Shown: in pieces, positions 38,540 to 46,649 of the stretch
Layout of the letters: each line of letters opens with the position of its first letter
Position numbering within the stretch: the first letter of the stretch is position 1
Source of the DNA: a virus
DNA length: 55,149 nt
Direction: 5' to 3' (one strand)
IMG/VR virus record: IMGVR_UViG_3300037149_000085
Location: 1 to 55,149 of that record
The notes under the pieces: model-generated
The model's input: the letters and a program-made list of their open reading frames with translations, nothing else
What the model was told of the DNA's origin: nothing
The model's database searches: none
Translations under genes and position numbers: made by a program

Positions 38540-40219
38540 ATGGAAAAGCAAAGTTATTTATCGCCAAGTTTAGGCTTACTCGAACTGACTATCATCAGGG
38601 ATGCTCACCCCACCGTCTCTATTTTACTTGATCTGGGGATTCCAAATTTCACTGTATTTTCTTTAAAATTTCCTTTCATTGAAGAGGAGCCTACGTCAAC
38701 GAGCGCCTTGGTTGCGGAGAGTATCCATATTCTCCTCGATGAGATGAGTGCATTCATGCTTAGCATGGAGTTTGATAACGACGTCATCGTCAGCATGTAC
38801 AGCACGATACTTGACTGCTTCAAGAATATGACGGCAGAGTCTGATCCCAATGCCAACAATTCCCCCGCCAGCCAAGATGCTTCCATTAAAATGTTCGAGG
38901 GCACGTTTAAGTTGCCTATGGCATTCGTTAACGAGACTTATGACAAAGTGGTAACAGCGGCTACGAAGATTCAACGTACTCCGGCTGTACGGCACCTCCA
39001 GTTGGATTATTCTAAGCCAATTAAACCTAGTGTGAGTGATGCGCAGCGGATCATCCGTCAGTACCAGCACCGCAGCCTGAAGACACAGCCCCAACCCCTT
39101 TACGTTGTTGTGTACGACACCAAGGGACGTCCTCGGGGAACAATCCCATTCGACAATACCCTAAAGAATAAGCTCCTCAAGTCCATTTATGCTGCTAAGA
39201 CTCCAGAATACACCGCTACGGTGAAATTCCTAACCGAGATGGATATGAAGCTCACTAACGTAGACGGAATCCCTAAAAATCTTTTCGTGGGTGAGGTTCA
39301 ATTTGATCCCGAGGCTTACTGTGGTAATGACATGGCGCTGTATCGAGGAGGAGGAGGAGATACATATATTGTAAAACTCCCGGACGGTCGCTGTGTCGGC
39401 TTCCCGTTGAAGCGCCCCTCTATTCTGTTTTTGAAAGCCAACAACTTCCCGGTTCCGGGTGAGTACGGGCGCTGGAGAATGATTCACGAAGAAGAACCCG
39501 AAGAACAGAGTGAGGACGCTGTTGATAGTGTGGGTAAGGAGTTGAATGAGACTGATCCAGAGTTTGACGCAGGCACAGAAGGTAGTAAGACTGCCGCCTC
39601 TGGCTATGGGTTCAAGCGACAGAGCCCTGAGAACTCGTATCTACCCCAACTAGAGCTGATGCGGATGGGTAAGAACGTAGGGGTAGGCGATGCGGTACAG
39701 GCGTCGGCGAAGACTGGAGATTACCACGACTCCCAGGGATTCTGGGCAGGAGAAGGGGGAGGTGCAAGTGGGATTCTACCCATATGCTCTAAAACCAAGC
39801 GTATCTGCCTAGCATGGCGCTCATCAGCGGTGCAACAAGGAGATTGTTGGGGCACCTTGGGTGGGGCCATTCAAAGGGGGATGGAACCTGCCGCCAGCGC
39901 CCAGGAAGAGATGGCGGAGGAAACCGGGTATCGAGGAGCTGTACAACTTCACCCGGCATTCGTGTTTAAAAGTGGAACATTCTCCTATTTCAACTTTATC
40001 GGAATCGTACCCAACGAATTTGGATTCCACCCCCACTCGGGCGCGAGTTGGGAAACTTACGAAATAAGATGGGTTTCATACGAAGAGGTTCTAGAAATGA
40101 TGCGGATGGAGCCCGGGCTATTTCATACGGGGCTTATCGTGTTATTCAAAAATTCAGGTGAATTAATCAGGAATTTATGTGCAGAGTCCAGTACTAATCA
40201 GAAGGAGAACTCCAAGTGA
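38540..40219 (+). CDS. Large protein with C-terminal Nudix hydrolase-like domain
   Basis: This 559-residue protein has an N-terminal 400 residues that are not recognised and include an acidic linker near 320-350. A Nudix box lies at about 441-464: GGAIQRGMEPAASAQEEMAEETGY. It keeps the metal-binding EExxEE core, but Arg of REUxEExGU is replaced by Glu and the first E position is Met with Glu next to it. Nudix enzymes hydrolyse nucleoside diphosphate-linked compounds. Start ATG 38540 is preferred over TTG 38519. Its stop overlaps the next GTG (GTGA). The substrate is unknown; a phage NAD- or cap-related role is only a possibility. Confidence 0.65.
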   Translation: MEKQSYLSPSLGLLELTIIRDAHPTVSILLDLGIPNFTVFSLKFPFIEEEPTSTSALVAESIHILLDEMSAFMLSMEFDNDVIVSMYSTILDCFKNMTAESDPNANNSPASQDASIKMFEGTFKLPMAFVNETYDKVVTAATKIQRTPAVRHLQLDYSKPIKPSVSDAQRIIRQYQHRSLKTQPQPLYVVVYDTKGRPRGTIPFDNTLKNKLLKSIYAAKTPEYTATVKFLTEMDMKLTNVDGIPKNLFVGEVQFDPEAYCGNDMALYRGGGGDTYIVKLPDGRCVGFPLKRPSILFLKANNFPVPGEYGRWRMIHEEEPEEQSEDAVDSVGKELNETDPEFDAGTEGSKTAASGYGFKRQSPENSYLPQLELMRMGKNVGVGDAVQASAKTGDYHDSQGFWAGEGGGASGILPICSKTKRICLAWRSSAVQQGDCWGTLGGAIQRGMEPAASAQEEMAEETGYRGAVQLHPAFVFKSGTFSYFNFIGIVPNEFGFHPHSGASWETYEIRWVSYEEVLEMMRMEPGLFHTGLIVLFKNSGELIRNLCAESSTNQKENSK

Positions 40220-40437
40220 TCACACAAATGTTGTTGCACCACGGTATTAGTTTGGATGAAGTGCATTGGGTAAAGCATCACCCCTATGACGGTGAAATTA
40301 TAAAAGAAGGCTACTCGATCACGTTAGTAGGGAGCTACCCAGTGTGGACAGTGAAGCAGATTTTTATCTCTGTACCAGATGGTACGGTGCTTCCCCCAGC
40401 AAAGGTATCCCAAGTTTTTGAGATTCACGAGGTCTAA
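40216..40437 (+). CDS. Small hypothetical protein, translationally coupled
   Basis: This 73-residue protein starts at GTG overlapping the Nudix stop (GTGA). Strand-rich sequence (GYSITLVGSYPVWTVKQIFISVP) suggests a small beta-sheet fold. It is not recognised. The stop is directly followed by the next ATG. Confidence 0.6.
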   Translation: MITQMLLHHGISLDEVHWVKHHPYDGEIIKEGYSITLVGSYPVWTVKQIFISVPDGTVLPPAKVSQVFEIHEV

Positions 40438-41061
40438 ATGAAAGAGACATTCAAACTAAAGTTGAAGGGCCAAGTACGTATCTACCGAATGGATAACGGA
40501 GTCGTTCTATTTGAATCACCCAATGTTATCTGTACAGGCAGTAAATATTTATTCTCTCAATTACTAGCCAATATAAACCCCACAGGAGACTACGTTCCGC
40601 CGTACCCTTTAGGTCATACGGTTCAGTACGCGGTATGGGGGTTGGCTATTGGGGCAGGTTCATCCAGTTGGGCACCAGACCAGCCCCCACCGAGTGCCGT
40701 AGCCAGTCAGACATCCCTTATTACGGAGTTTCTCAGGAAGCCGCTTAGCCAAGTAACCTTTGTGGACGACCCAGTCTCCAGAAATCCTCTTACCACCATT
40801 TCAACTAATGTCAATTTTCAGACGACAGTCAATGCTACCTCGGACAACATCACACAGCCGATTAGAGAGATGGGACTCATTGGAGGTGGATCAGCGGGAA
40901 TTAATATGTGGACAGCTCCGTACTTTAACGGAAACCCAAGCTCCTATAGTAGTGCATCGGCGTCTCAAGCGACTGTAATACTTATCAATGCACTTAACAT
41001 TCCTCCTCTTAATTTACCTAGTGGTATAGATGTTAATTTTTCTTGGGTACTCCAAATGTGA
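40438..41061 (+). CDS. Phage structural (tail/fibre-like) beta-sandwich protein
   Basis: This 207-residue protein has the pattern (ITEFLRKPLSQVTFVDDP, then TVNATSDNITQPIREMGLIG) of phage tail-associated proteins with the GxGxxxxxT...ExxR...IxExGL layout. It starts at ATG immediately after the previous stop. A tail accessory or decoration role is inferred. Confidence 0.55.
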   Translation: MKETFKLKLKGQVRIYRMDNGVVLFESPNVICTGSKYLFSQLLANINPTGDYVPPYPLGHTVQYAVWGLAIGAGSSSWAPDQPPPSAVASQTSLITEFLRKPLSQVTFVDDPVSRNPLTTISTNVNFQTTVNATSDNITQPIREMGLIGGGSAGINMWTAPYFNGNPSSYSSASASQATVILINALNIPPLNLPSGIDVNFSWVLQM

Positions 41062-41237
41062 CCAATCATTTTAAAGAGGGTATACGGCGCTGTGTCTTCT
41101 GGGCGATTGTACTGTTTGATCTAGGGGATGAGTTTGTCGCTTACCCAGGAACCTTGAAATTTAAATTTTTGAATTGGTTGTACGACGGCGGTGCAGAGCC
41201 GGAGTTTGATTGCCAGTGGCCGGAGGACGAGTTGTGA
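41058..41237 (+). CDS. Small hypothetical protein, GTGA-coupled
   Basis: About 59 residues from GTG 41058, which overlaps the preceding stop (GTGA). It contains a hydrophobic helix (VFWAIVLFDLG) and an acidic tail (PEFDCQWPEDEL). It is not recognised; a TTG at 41043 is an alternative start. Confidence 0.5.
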   Translation: MTNHFKEGIRRCVFWAIVLFDLGDEFVAYPGTLKFKFLNWLYDGGAEPEFDCQWPEDEL

Positions 41238-41686
41238 ACGAGAATGTGCTCTGTGTAAAAGTTGGCGAAGATCAGGAGTGGGGCAACGGTGTTGAGGACA
41301 CCGGGTGCCGCGCTGTTCTCGGAGTCTCCAAAATCGTGGGGAAAGTTCAATCTACCATTTTTTACGGCAATACATTGAATCTCCTCTGGATGGAAACGGC
41401 TGTCATGAATCCAGTGCTTGCGTTCCAGTTCTTCTGTAATCAGTTTATCGGTAAACCAAAGCAATGGTCTCAATGGGCAGCGCCCCCGCCGAACCCGATT
41501 GTTCTCTCTCGTCAAATATACCTGATCCCGACTCCCGAGCCCGAGCCACCTGTCTCCAAAGGCAGGATGACAGTGATGGCAAGTGGGTACGATCCACTTC
41601 GCGGTTACTGGGTTGAGTTCGAGGGTAATTTCTGGCTGCACATTCCAATCTTTGGTGGGTTCTCTAACCTAGAGAGGGTCTTCTAA
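41234..41686 (+). CDS. Hypothetical protein, GTGA-coupled
   Basis: This 150-residue protein starts at GTG 41234 overlapping the previous stop; an upstream start at 41210 would overlap more. It is Trp/Pro-rich with a strand-rich end (MASGYDPLRGYWVEFEGNFWLHIPIFGGF). It is not recognised. Third of three successive GTGA-coupled genes. Confidence 0.55.
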   Translation: MNENVLCVKVGEDQEWGNGVEDTGCRAVLGVSKIVGKVQSTIFYGNTLNLLWMETAVMNPVLAFQFFCNQFIGKPKQWSQWAAPPPNPIVLSRQIYLIPTPEPEPPVSKGRMTVMASGYDPLRGYWVEFEGNFWLHIPIFGGFSNLERVF

Positions 41687-41725
41687 TTCTTCCAATACGG
41701 AACCCCTATACAGAGGCTCCCGTGT

Positions 41726-42559
41726 ATGCGTAATCCCCTGCTTCAAAAACAAGCTAACGGTTGGACGGTTCCCATCAGAGGGGACAAACAGTATGATGGG
41801 TACTACCCGGAGGCAGTTGGGGGTAAGTGGAATCCCAGTGATGGGAATGACATTTCATCCTCCATTTCAGCCCAATGCGGCGGCTACATGGGCGGCACGC
41901 GTACCTCTACCCCCCTGCATAACTATATTGATGATACGTACCGCGCCTCGCAAGACATCTGGGATAAGAATGAAGACTCGGAGCATGCCAAGGCTCAAAC
42001 AGTGCCTATGGTGCAGAAGAAAACAGCAGAAGACTATGCGAGTCCTTCCGGTCGTTATCGAATGAATGTCACTCCGGAGACTTTTGAAAAAGAAATGCAG
42101 GACCTCCAGTACCAGTCTAGCCATTGTGGACAAAACGCGCGCCTTTACTACCAATCCCAGTTGAGGGAAGTAATGTCTGATTACGATGAGTATAAGCGAT
42201 CTCACCCACCTCTCAAGGTAGGCCAACGTCGGTCGTCGGTAAAGAAGGCGGAAATAGATGAGTTCATGAAGAGCAGGTCCCCAGAGGATTTGTCGGCGCG
42301 TCTGGAGTATCTTAAGTCTCGACGTGATCTCGGTGGAGATAAGCAACATCAGTACTGGCAAAAGAAGGTGGATGAAGTCGAATCCCTGTTGGTGACCGCC
42401 TCTGTCCCTACTGCTATCAAGCGCCATGGTCTTACCCCAAAATGGATCAAGGAGAACAAGGCGGGAAGGTTGGTGTTGGTAGCGGGTAAATACGTTGTTC
42501 GAAGTGACGCCGACACCGCTACACGTAGAATGGCGAAGTTGGCAAATAAGAATATGTAG
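41726..42559 (+). CDS. Hypothetical protein, 277 residues
   Basis: This is a charged, mainly helical protein (SPEDLSARLEYLKSRRDLGG, VDEVESLLV) with a basic C-terminus. There is no recognised domain. A TATACA at about 41708 could be a -10. Structural or DNA-binding roles are open. Confidence 0.6.
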   Translation: MRNPLLQKQANGWTVPIRGDKQYDGYYPEAVGGKWNPSDGNDISSSISAQCGGYMGGTRTSTPLHNYIDDTYRASQDIWDKNEDSEHAKAQTVPMVQKKTAEDYASPSGRYRMNVTPETFEKEMQDLQYQSSHCGQNARLYYQSQLREVMSDYDEYKRSHPPLKVGQRRSSVKKAEIDEFMKSRSPEDLSARLEYLKSRRDLGGDKQHQYWQKKVDEVESLLVTASVPTAIKRHGLTPKWIKENKAGRLVLVAGKYVVRSDADTATRRMAKLANKNM

Positions 42560-42573
42560 GGCAATCTTCTCTC

Positions 42574-42586
42574 AGTATTAGTGGGT
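42574..42586 (+). promoter_or_regulatory. AGTATTAG box, 5 bases before ATG (copy 2 of 4)
   Basis: CTCAGTATTAGT, with TATTAG at 42576-42581, is followed by five bases and ATG 42587. The 12 bases CTCAGTATTAGT recur exactly at the 51984 gene. Confidence 0.55.
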
Positions 42587-43150
42587 ATGGAACATCCATC
42601 ACCCGTTATGCAAAGTATCCTCGAAAATATGTCCGACCTTTATGAGGCTGGGCTCTTCACAGGTCAGGAACACACCTCAGCTAAAACATGCGTCCGGCAG
42701 ATTCCCGCCGCCTTCAAGAAGATCAATTGGGAGCCCGACACCATCAACCTCGACTACGGCGGCGGCTGCTACTGGGACACTACCGAGTACCTTTTCGATC
42801 TGGGTGTTGCCAACATCGTGATCGACCCCTACAACCGCCCACCTGAACATAACAGACTCTCCATAGAGATGCTGACCTCGACTCGCCTCGCTGATACGGC
42901 GACGATCTGCAATGTTCTCAACGTGATTAAAGAACATATTGTTCGCCTTGGAGTACTTTTCCGGGTGAAATGTCTCGTCTTGCCGGGCGCTACCGTGTAC
43001 ATTAGCTGCTACCGTGGAAACGGCACCACGCCTACTTTAACGTCGCGAGGTTGGCAGGAGAATCGACCGCTTAAGACCTACCTTGACGAGGTGAAGGAAA
43101 TTTTTCCCGATGCAGAAATAAAAAACGGAATGATCATTGCAAGGAACTAG
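42587..43150 (+). CDS. SAM-dependent methyltransferase-like protein
   Basis: This 187-residue protein carries a class I methyltransferase motif I, INLDYGGGCYWDT (DYGGG 56-60), then VIDPYNR (acidic residue 80) and a CNVLNVIKEH motif IV-like segment (109-117). The substrate is unknown; nucleotide, DNA or small molecule are all possible. The ATG at 42587 is five bases after the AGTATTAG box; GTG 42581 is an alternative start. Confidence 0.7.
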   Translation: MEHPSPVMQSILENMSDLYEAGLFTGQEHTSAKTCVRQIPAAFKKINWEPDTINLDYGGGCYWDTTEYLFDLGVANIVIDPYNRPPEHNRLSIEMLTSTRLADTATICNVLNVIKEHIVRLGVLFRVKCLVLPGATVYISCYRGNGTTPTLTSRGWQENRPLKTYLDEVKEIFPDAEIKNGMIIARN

Positions 43151-43207
43151 AATTGTGGTACTATCTTTTTGATGCCTACTTCACCGCTGTACTAGACGGC
43201 TATTGAA

Positions 43208-43345
43208 GGGAGGCAGGATCATGTATTCTAGTTGATGCATGGCTGGATCAGGCTGCCCGTCCTCATTACCTTGGGGCTAGCGGGGCTTCGTTACCGGGAG
43301 GCGACGGGCTTAAACCGAGAAAACCCTGAACGAGTAGCGCCTCCC
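43208..43345 (+). ncRNA. Structured intergenic region, ncRNA or 3' UTR candidate
   Basis: The 253-base gap after the methyltransferase holds two long-range pairings. GGCAG-GATC (43212-43220) can pair with GATC...CTGCC (43246-43257). GGGAGGCG (43296-43303) pairs perfectly with CGCCTCCC (43338-43345), enclosing a GGG/CCC inner pair. No ORF is visible. It ends just before the 43368 promoter. It may be a regulatory RNA, an attenuator, or the methyltransferase 3' UTR. Confidence 0.4.
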
Positions 43346-43367
43346 AGTAATTTTATTTAAATTTATC

Positions 43368-43396
43368 TTGAAATTCTCTCTCACCTGTTTTATACT
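43368..43396 (+). promoter_or_regulatory. Sigma70-type promoter, apparently leaderless
   Basis: TTGAAA (43368-43373), 17 bases, TATACT (43391-43396), then 7 bases to the ATG at 43404. Transcription would start at or next to the ATG, giving a leaderless mRNA. No ribosome-binding site is present. Confidence 0.75.
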
Positions 43397-43403
43397 AATC
43401 TAC

Positions 43404-43913
43404 ATGGAAAACAATGCCCCTTTAGCCGCTCGGTGTCTTCACTGCAAGAAGCAACGTGGTGTACACAAGGCACGTAAAGTGACTATTACCCCCGACGAGT
43501 TGCTTGACGAGGACTTAACCGACGGGGCTAAAGCCCTACTCCGCCCGCTGTATGAGCGTTACCTCAAACGGGCGCAGGAAGTTTGGTGCGGGCGGAATCG
43601 AGCAGTCTTCGATATGGGCTCTTATGTGGTGAAACTACCGCGTAATAGTCAGGGCTTTGGTGACAACGACTGGGAAGGCAGCATCAGCAACGGCCCGGAC
43701 TCCGACCCTGCGGAAGACATCCAATACGCCCGGACGCGCATGTTCTACGTAAAGCTTCCGGAGCACGACTACATCCCCATCCTATTCATGGAGAAAGTGG
43801 TGTACGCCGAAAGGCAGGAACACCTCCCAGACTGGGTAATGAGTGTGGACTGTGGACAGGTCGGCTGGAGTAAGAACGGAAAATTAGTCGCTTTTGATTA
43901 TGGGTACAACTAG
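43404..43913 (+). CDS. Hypothetical phage protein with kinase-like strand pattern
   Basis: This 170-residue protein has an N-terminal CxxC (Cys11, Cys14) and a segment RNRAVFDMGSYVVKLPRNSQG that recalls the glycine-loop and Lys strand of protein-kinase-like folds. It is followed by YVKLPEHDYIPILFMEKVV and ends in DCGQVGWSKNGKLVAFDYG. I know this end motif from uncharacterised phage proteins. No catalytic Asp can be assigned. The ATG at 43404 is fixed by the leaderless promoter. Confidence 0.6.
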   Translation: MENNAPLAARCLHCKKQRGVHKARKVTITPDELLDEDLTDGAKALLRPLYERYLKRAQEVWCGRNRAVFDMGSYVVKLPRNSQGFGDNDWEGSISNGPDSDPAEDIQYARTRMFYVKLPEHDYIPILFMEKVVYAERQEHLPDWVMSVDCGQVGWSKNGKLVAFDYGYN

Positions 43914-43950
43914 GAATTGAGGACGATTTATAATTATTTTTTAAAATGCC

Positions 43951-43979
43951 TTGCAAATTTGTTCTGACTCCCGTATAGT
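43951..43979 (+). promoter_or_regulatory. Sigma70-type promoter, apparently leaderless
   Basis: TTGCAA (43951-43956), 17 bases, TATAGT (43974-43979), 6 bases, ATG 43986. Same design as the promoters at 43368, 46375 and 50246. Confidence 0.75.
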
Positions 43980-43985
43980 AATCAT

Positions 43986-44300
43986 ATGGCACTCGGAAAC
44001 AATCGCGACTACGTCAAGACCGCCCGCATCGCCGAACAGAGCTTAGCCAAGCATGCGGCACGGATGGCTGCGCTGATTGCAGGGGGCATGAGTAAGGAAG
44101 ACGCCTCTAAGCAGGCATATGATGAGATTGTGGCGTCGGGACGAGCCAAAACGGTAGCTCGTATAGAACGCGAGATTAAGAAGCGGGAACGGATGATCGT
44201 GATGGGGATATACGACTGTTGCACCACAAACGAGGTTGAAGCCCGGGAAGAAATTGCCCGGTTGAATCGCTGGAAAGAACGCAACGGAGGGAAGGTATAG
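43986..44300 (+). CDS. Hypothetical helical protein
   Basis: This 104-residue protein is rich in Ala/Lys/Arg/Glu and mainly helical (KHAARMAALIAGGMSKEDASKQ, ARIEREIKKRERMIVMG). It is not recognised. It heads a run of tightly coupled small ORFs. Confidence 0.6.
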   Translation: MALGNNRDYVKTARIAEQSLAKHAARMAALIAGGMSKEDASKQAYDEIVASGRAKTVARIEREIKKRERMIVMGIYDCCTTNEVEAREEIARLNRWKERNGGKV

Positions 44301-44302
44301 TT

Positions 44303-44545
44303 ATGGCACATACTTATATTACAATTGACGACAAGCGCGAGTTGGCGTGTGACGACGACTGCCGCGACTGCGACCATGAGTTTTCCCGGTTCAGCCGTGA
44401 GACCATCTTGCGGAAGGCCATTGCCTTTATGCTGGGCGAGTGCCAAGACAACGAATGCTCTATTTACACTTCCGCTAAATCTGATTTTAGTGAACCTTGT
44501 TACTCGTGTGCAGTAGGCTTGAAGGCGCTAAGGGAGACGCGATGA
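44303..44545 (+). CDS. Cys-rich small protein
   Basis: This 80-residue protein has seven Cys in short pairs (CDDDCRDC, CQDNEC, CYSC) and may bind metal. It starts two bases after the previous stop. It is not recognised. Confidence 0.55.
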   Translation: MAHTYITIDDKRELACDDDCRDCDHEFSRFSRETILRKAIAFMLGECQDNECSIYTSAKSDFSEPCYSCAVGLKALRETR

Positions 44546-44595
44546 ATCGCGAAGATTACCTATTCGAACACCCGGTCTCCGAGGAGTGGAACTAA
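44542..44595 (+). CDS. Very small ORF between coupled genes (17 residues)
   Basis: The ATG overlaps the previous stop (ATGA) and the stop overlaps the next ATG (TAATG), leaving no gap. Sequence MNREDYLFEHPVSEEWN. Coupling is the only support; it may be a leader or spacer. Confidence 0.4.
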   Translation: MNREDYLFEHPVSEEWN

Positions 44596-44819
44596 TGACT
44601 CAAAATTATATGCAGTTCCGCTGCGGGCTCACGCGGTTTGAAAAGCAGCTACGCAAGGCGAAGCCCTCACCTGAGGCCCTATCTGCCTTCCTTTTGTGCC
44701 GGGATGACGCAGTCCGAGCCTACGGGCGGAAGGAATACGAGCTGGCGCAAGGACACTACATCGTGTGCAGCAACATGGCCAAGGGCGAAATCATCCCCTA
44801 CGCCGAGGAGAAGAGATGA
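44595..44819 (+). CDS. Small hypothetical protein
   Basis: This 74-residue protein starts at ATG 44595, overlapping the previous TAA (TAATG); an upstream GTG at 44586 is an alternative. It contains helices (LTRFEKQLRKAKPSPEALSAF). It is not recognised. Confidence 0.55.
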   Translation: MTQNYMQFRCGLTRFEKQLRKAKPSPEALSAFLLCRDDAVRAYGRKEYELAQGHYIVCSNMAKGEIIPYAEEKR

Positions 44820-45031
44820 GCAACGAGTGGGTACCTGTGAAGCAGAAGGCGCACCCCGAACACGGTGGTCAGGTTCTTGTGACCTTCCACATCAACGATG
44901 CATCCAAACCCGCCGTCACCTCAGCTCGTTATGATTGTGGCCGCTGGGATTGGGGCACCGCACACGCGAACGCCTCGCGTAAAGATAGCGACATCCTCGC
45001 ATGGATGGAGTATCCGAGCCCCCCTACGTGA
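44816..45031 (+). CDS. DUF551-like small protein
   Basis: This 71-residue protein starts at an ATGA overlap. The WVPVKQKAHPEHGGQVLVTF opening and ILAWMEYPSPP end fit DUF551, a common phage accessory family of unknown function, in which such small proteins often occur singly. Confidence 0.7.
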   Translation: MSNEWVPVKQKAHPEHGGQVLVTFHINDASKPAVTSARYDCGRWDWGTAHANASRKDSDILAWMEYPSPPT

Positions 45032-45126
45032 CCCCCGGCATCCTGCCACACACCTACATCAACGCCAGCGGTGACATCGCCGCCTATATGGCGGGACCAG
45101 TGTGGACGGCAGGCGGTAACTGCTGA
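45028..45126 (+). CDS. Very small GTGA-coupled ORF (32 residues)
   Basis: GTG 45028 overlaps the previous stop (GTGA). The product MTPGILPHTYINASGDIAAY plus 12 residues ends at 45126. It overlaps the presumed 5' end of the next ORF in another frame; one of the two starts may be wrong. Confidence 0.35.
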   Translation: MTPGILPHTYINASGDIAAYMAGPVWTAGGNC

Positions 45127-45520
45127 GTTCGCCTACGAGCACCTTTGTGACGAGGCTCTTTATGTATTTATGCAGGGTGGGTATGAGGTAGGCATGGAGC
45201 CGTGGCTCACAATCGAGGGGATGGATAAAGTCCCCTCAACCCGCGAGTACATTCTGGAATATGGGAGAACCGGAGAAAAGGTTGTATCCCCATCTTTCAG
45301 GGTTTTTGTTGCCAAGAAGGTGTTGGCAAAGATTATTACGCCTGCCCCGAACCCGTTCCTGCTCTACACAACTCAGGAGCAGAAAGCCACGGAATGGCGT
45401 TGTTTGGACTTCTCCATGGCGGCATCGATCATCAACGCTGTTCAGCCTGATACATGGGAAGTGCACGACGAATTCAGACCCGGTTTGACCGAGGAATTGA
45501 AAGCTTGGATGAAATCATGA
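45071..45520 (+). CDS. Hypothetical protein
   Basis: This protein of up to 149 residues has a mixed alpha/beta pattern (EFAYEHLCDEALYVFMQGGYEVGMEPW, LAKIITPAPNPFLLYT). The only plausible starts are GTG 45071 or ATG 45171; the N-terminal dozen residues up to the stop at 45126 may be non-coding. It is coupled to the next gene by ATGA. It is not recognised. Confidence 0.5.
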   Translation: MTSPPIWRDQCGRQAVTAEFAYEHLCDEALYVFMQGGYEVGMEPWLTIEGMDKVPSTREYILEYGRTGEKVVSPSFRVFVAKKVLAKIITPAPNPFLLYTTQEQKATEWRCLDFSMAASIINAVQPDTWEVHDEFRPGLTEELKAWMKS

Positions 45521-45897
45521 AGAAGCTAACCAAAGAGGAGTGGAAGTCAGTGAGGGTCACCAACTCTCACAACCTCTGTACCCTTGGAGGTGGGGACTTG
45601 TTTATTTCCTACGGTACCCGTGTCACCGGACGAGGGGGTTCTCCTCCTAAATGGCAAGTTATCGGGATAACCAAGAAAACTGATCCCACCGCACCTTGGT
45701 ATGACTATGGACAAAAAACATGGAACATCTTCGACTACACAAAAAAGGCCACCCTGCTTGCTGAGGCTAAAGAGTGGGTCGCGCAGACCTACGGAATCAA
45801 GGAGTGGGTTCGCGATGTGTTCGGTGACTGGCAGGCGGCTGAAGTATATGCCAAGGCTGACGTCAGGGCTAGGGAGTTGCTTGAGGAGAAGAAATGA
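45517..45897 (+). CDS. Hypothetical protein
   Basis: This 126-residue protein starts at ATG 45517 (ATGA overlap). It is rich in Trp and Lys (WQVIGITKKTDPTAPWYDYGQKTW) and ends in a basic-acidic helix (AAEVYAKADVRARELLEEKK). It is not recognised. Stop overlaps the next ATG. Confidence 0.55.
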   Translation: MKKLTKEEWKSVRVTNSHNLCTLGGGDLFISYGTRVTGRGGSPPKWQVIGITKKTDPTAPWYDYGQKTWNIFDYTKKATLLAEAKEWVAQTYGIKEWVRDVFGDWQAAEVYAKADVRARELLEEKK

Positions 45898-45956
45898 AGA
45901 AATGTGAAATCCAAGAGCTAGTCAGTTTGCAGCAGAGGGTGCTCAGCTCCTTATAA
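45894..45956 (+). CDS. Very small ORF (20 residues)
   Basis: The ATG overlaps the previous TGA (ATGA). Product MKKCEIQELVSLQQRVLSSL, a possible helix. Coupling is the only support. Confidence 0.35.
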   Translation: MKKCEIQELVSLQQRVLSSL

Positions 45957-45991
45957 GATTGAGACGCCAGACGACGAGGAAGGAGTAGCTT

Positions 45992-46342
45992 ATGAATATC
46001 GTATACGATACTTTCGGTGGGGCCGAGGGAATGACCGATGCCGTCTTCATTATGGATGGTGACCGGATCGTCGCCACCATTGACCTCGCTGGGTTTGGGC
46101 AGGAACCTTGTCAGTATATCCCGGACGAGAAAACAGCCAGAAGACTGTATCCCGAGGCGTTTGTCTATGCGCATAAGCTGGCAGCCGCCGACGACTTGTT
46201 GGACGCCCTGAAAGAGATTGCGGCGTTCTACGGCTCTTATCATGAGGTAGAATGCCCATGCGATGATACCTGTCGCTGCAAGCACAAACCGTTCAACGAC
46301 CGGGTAAACAGGGCGATTAATAAGGCCGAGGGTGAGGATTAG
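45992..46342 (+). CDS. Hypothetical protein with Cys cluster
   Basis: This 116-residue protein starts with beta-rich sequence (MNIVYDTFGG, FIMDGDRIVATIDLAGFG) and has a CPCDDTCRC cluster near 89-97. A good ribosome-binding site (AAGGAG) precedes the ATG. It is not recognised. Confidence 0.6.
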   Translation: MNIVYDTFGGAEGMTDAVFIMDGDRIVATIDLAGFGQEPCQYIPDEKTARRLYPEAFVYAHKLAAADDLLDALKEIAAFYGSYHEVECPCDDTCRCKHKPFNDRVNRAINKAEGED

Positions 46343-46374
46343 GGAAAATTTCGTAAAATTAATTAAAAATTATC

Positions 46375-46403
46375 TTGCTTTTCCAACTACTCAGTACTAT
46401 AGT
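46375..46403 (+). promoter_or_regulatory. Sigma70-type promoter, apparently leaderless
   Basis: TTGCTT (46375-46380), 17 bases, TATAGT (46398-46403), 6 bases, ATG 46410. A degenerate copy (TATAGC, 46624-46629) lies upstream of the paralogous gene at 46650. Confidence 0.7.
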
Positions 46404-46409
46404 AGAGGT

Positions 46410-46610
46410 ATGGAAAACATGACGAAAACGAAGAAGACCGCAGCCGAGAAGCTAGCCGTGAGGAAGTACGCTGCAGAAGTGAAAGCCGCCGAGGAATTGT
46501 TAGCCCCTGCATTTGCCGAGCGTGACGCAGCTCCTGAAGGCTCACCCGAGCGAACCGCCGCTGCTGAAAAAATCCTCGGCATTATGTTTTCCTATATGAA
46601 GAAGGGTTAA
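46410..46610 (+). CDS. Small basic helical protein, tandem paralogue 1
   Basis: This 66-residue protein is rich in Lys/Ala/Glu (EKLAVRKYAAEVKAAEELL). Its end EGSPERTAAAEKILGIMF resembles the next gene's PGSPEEAVLAEKLANLTF. Two ATGs, 46410 and 46419, are usable; 46410 fits the promoter spacing and 46419 matches the paralogue start. Confidence 0.6.
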   Translation: MENMTKTKKTAAEKLAVRKYAAEVKAAEELLAPAFAERDAAPEGSPERTAAAEKILGIMFSYMKKG

Positions 46611-46649
46611 GATGGCTGCCGTGTATAGCAGAGGTACTGGAGAACAGGT

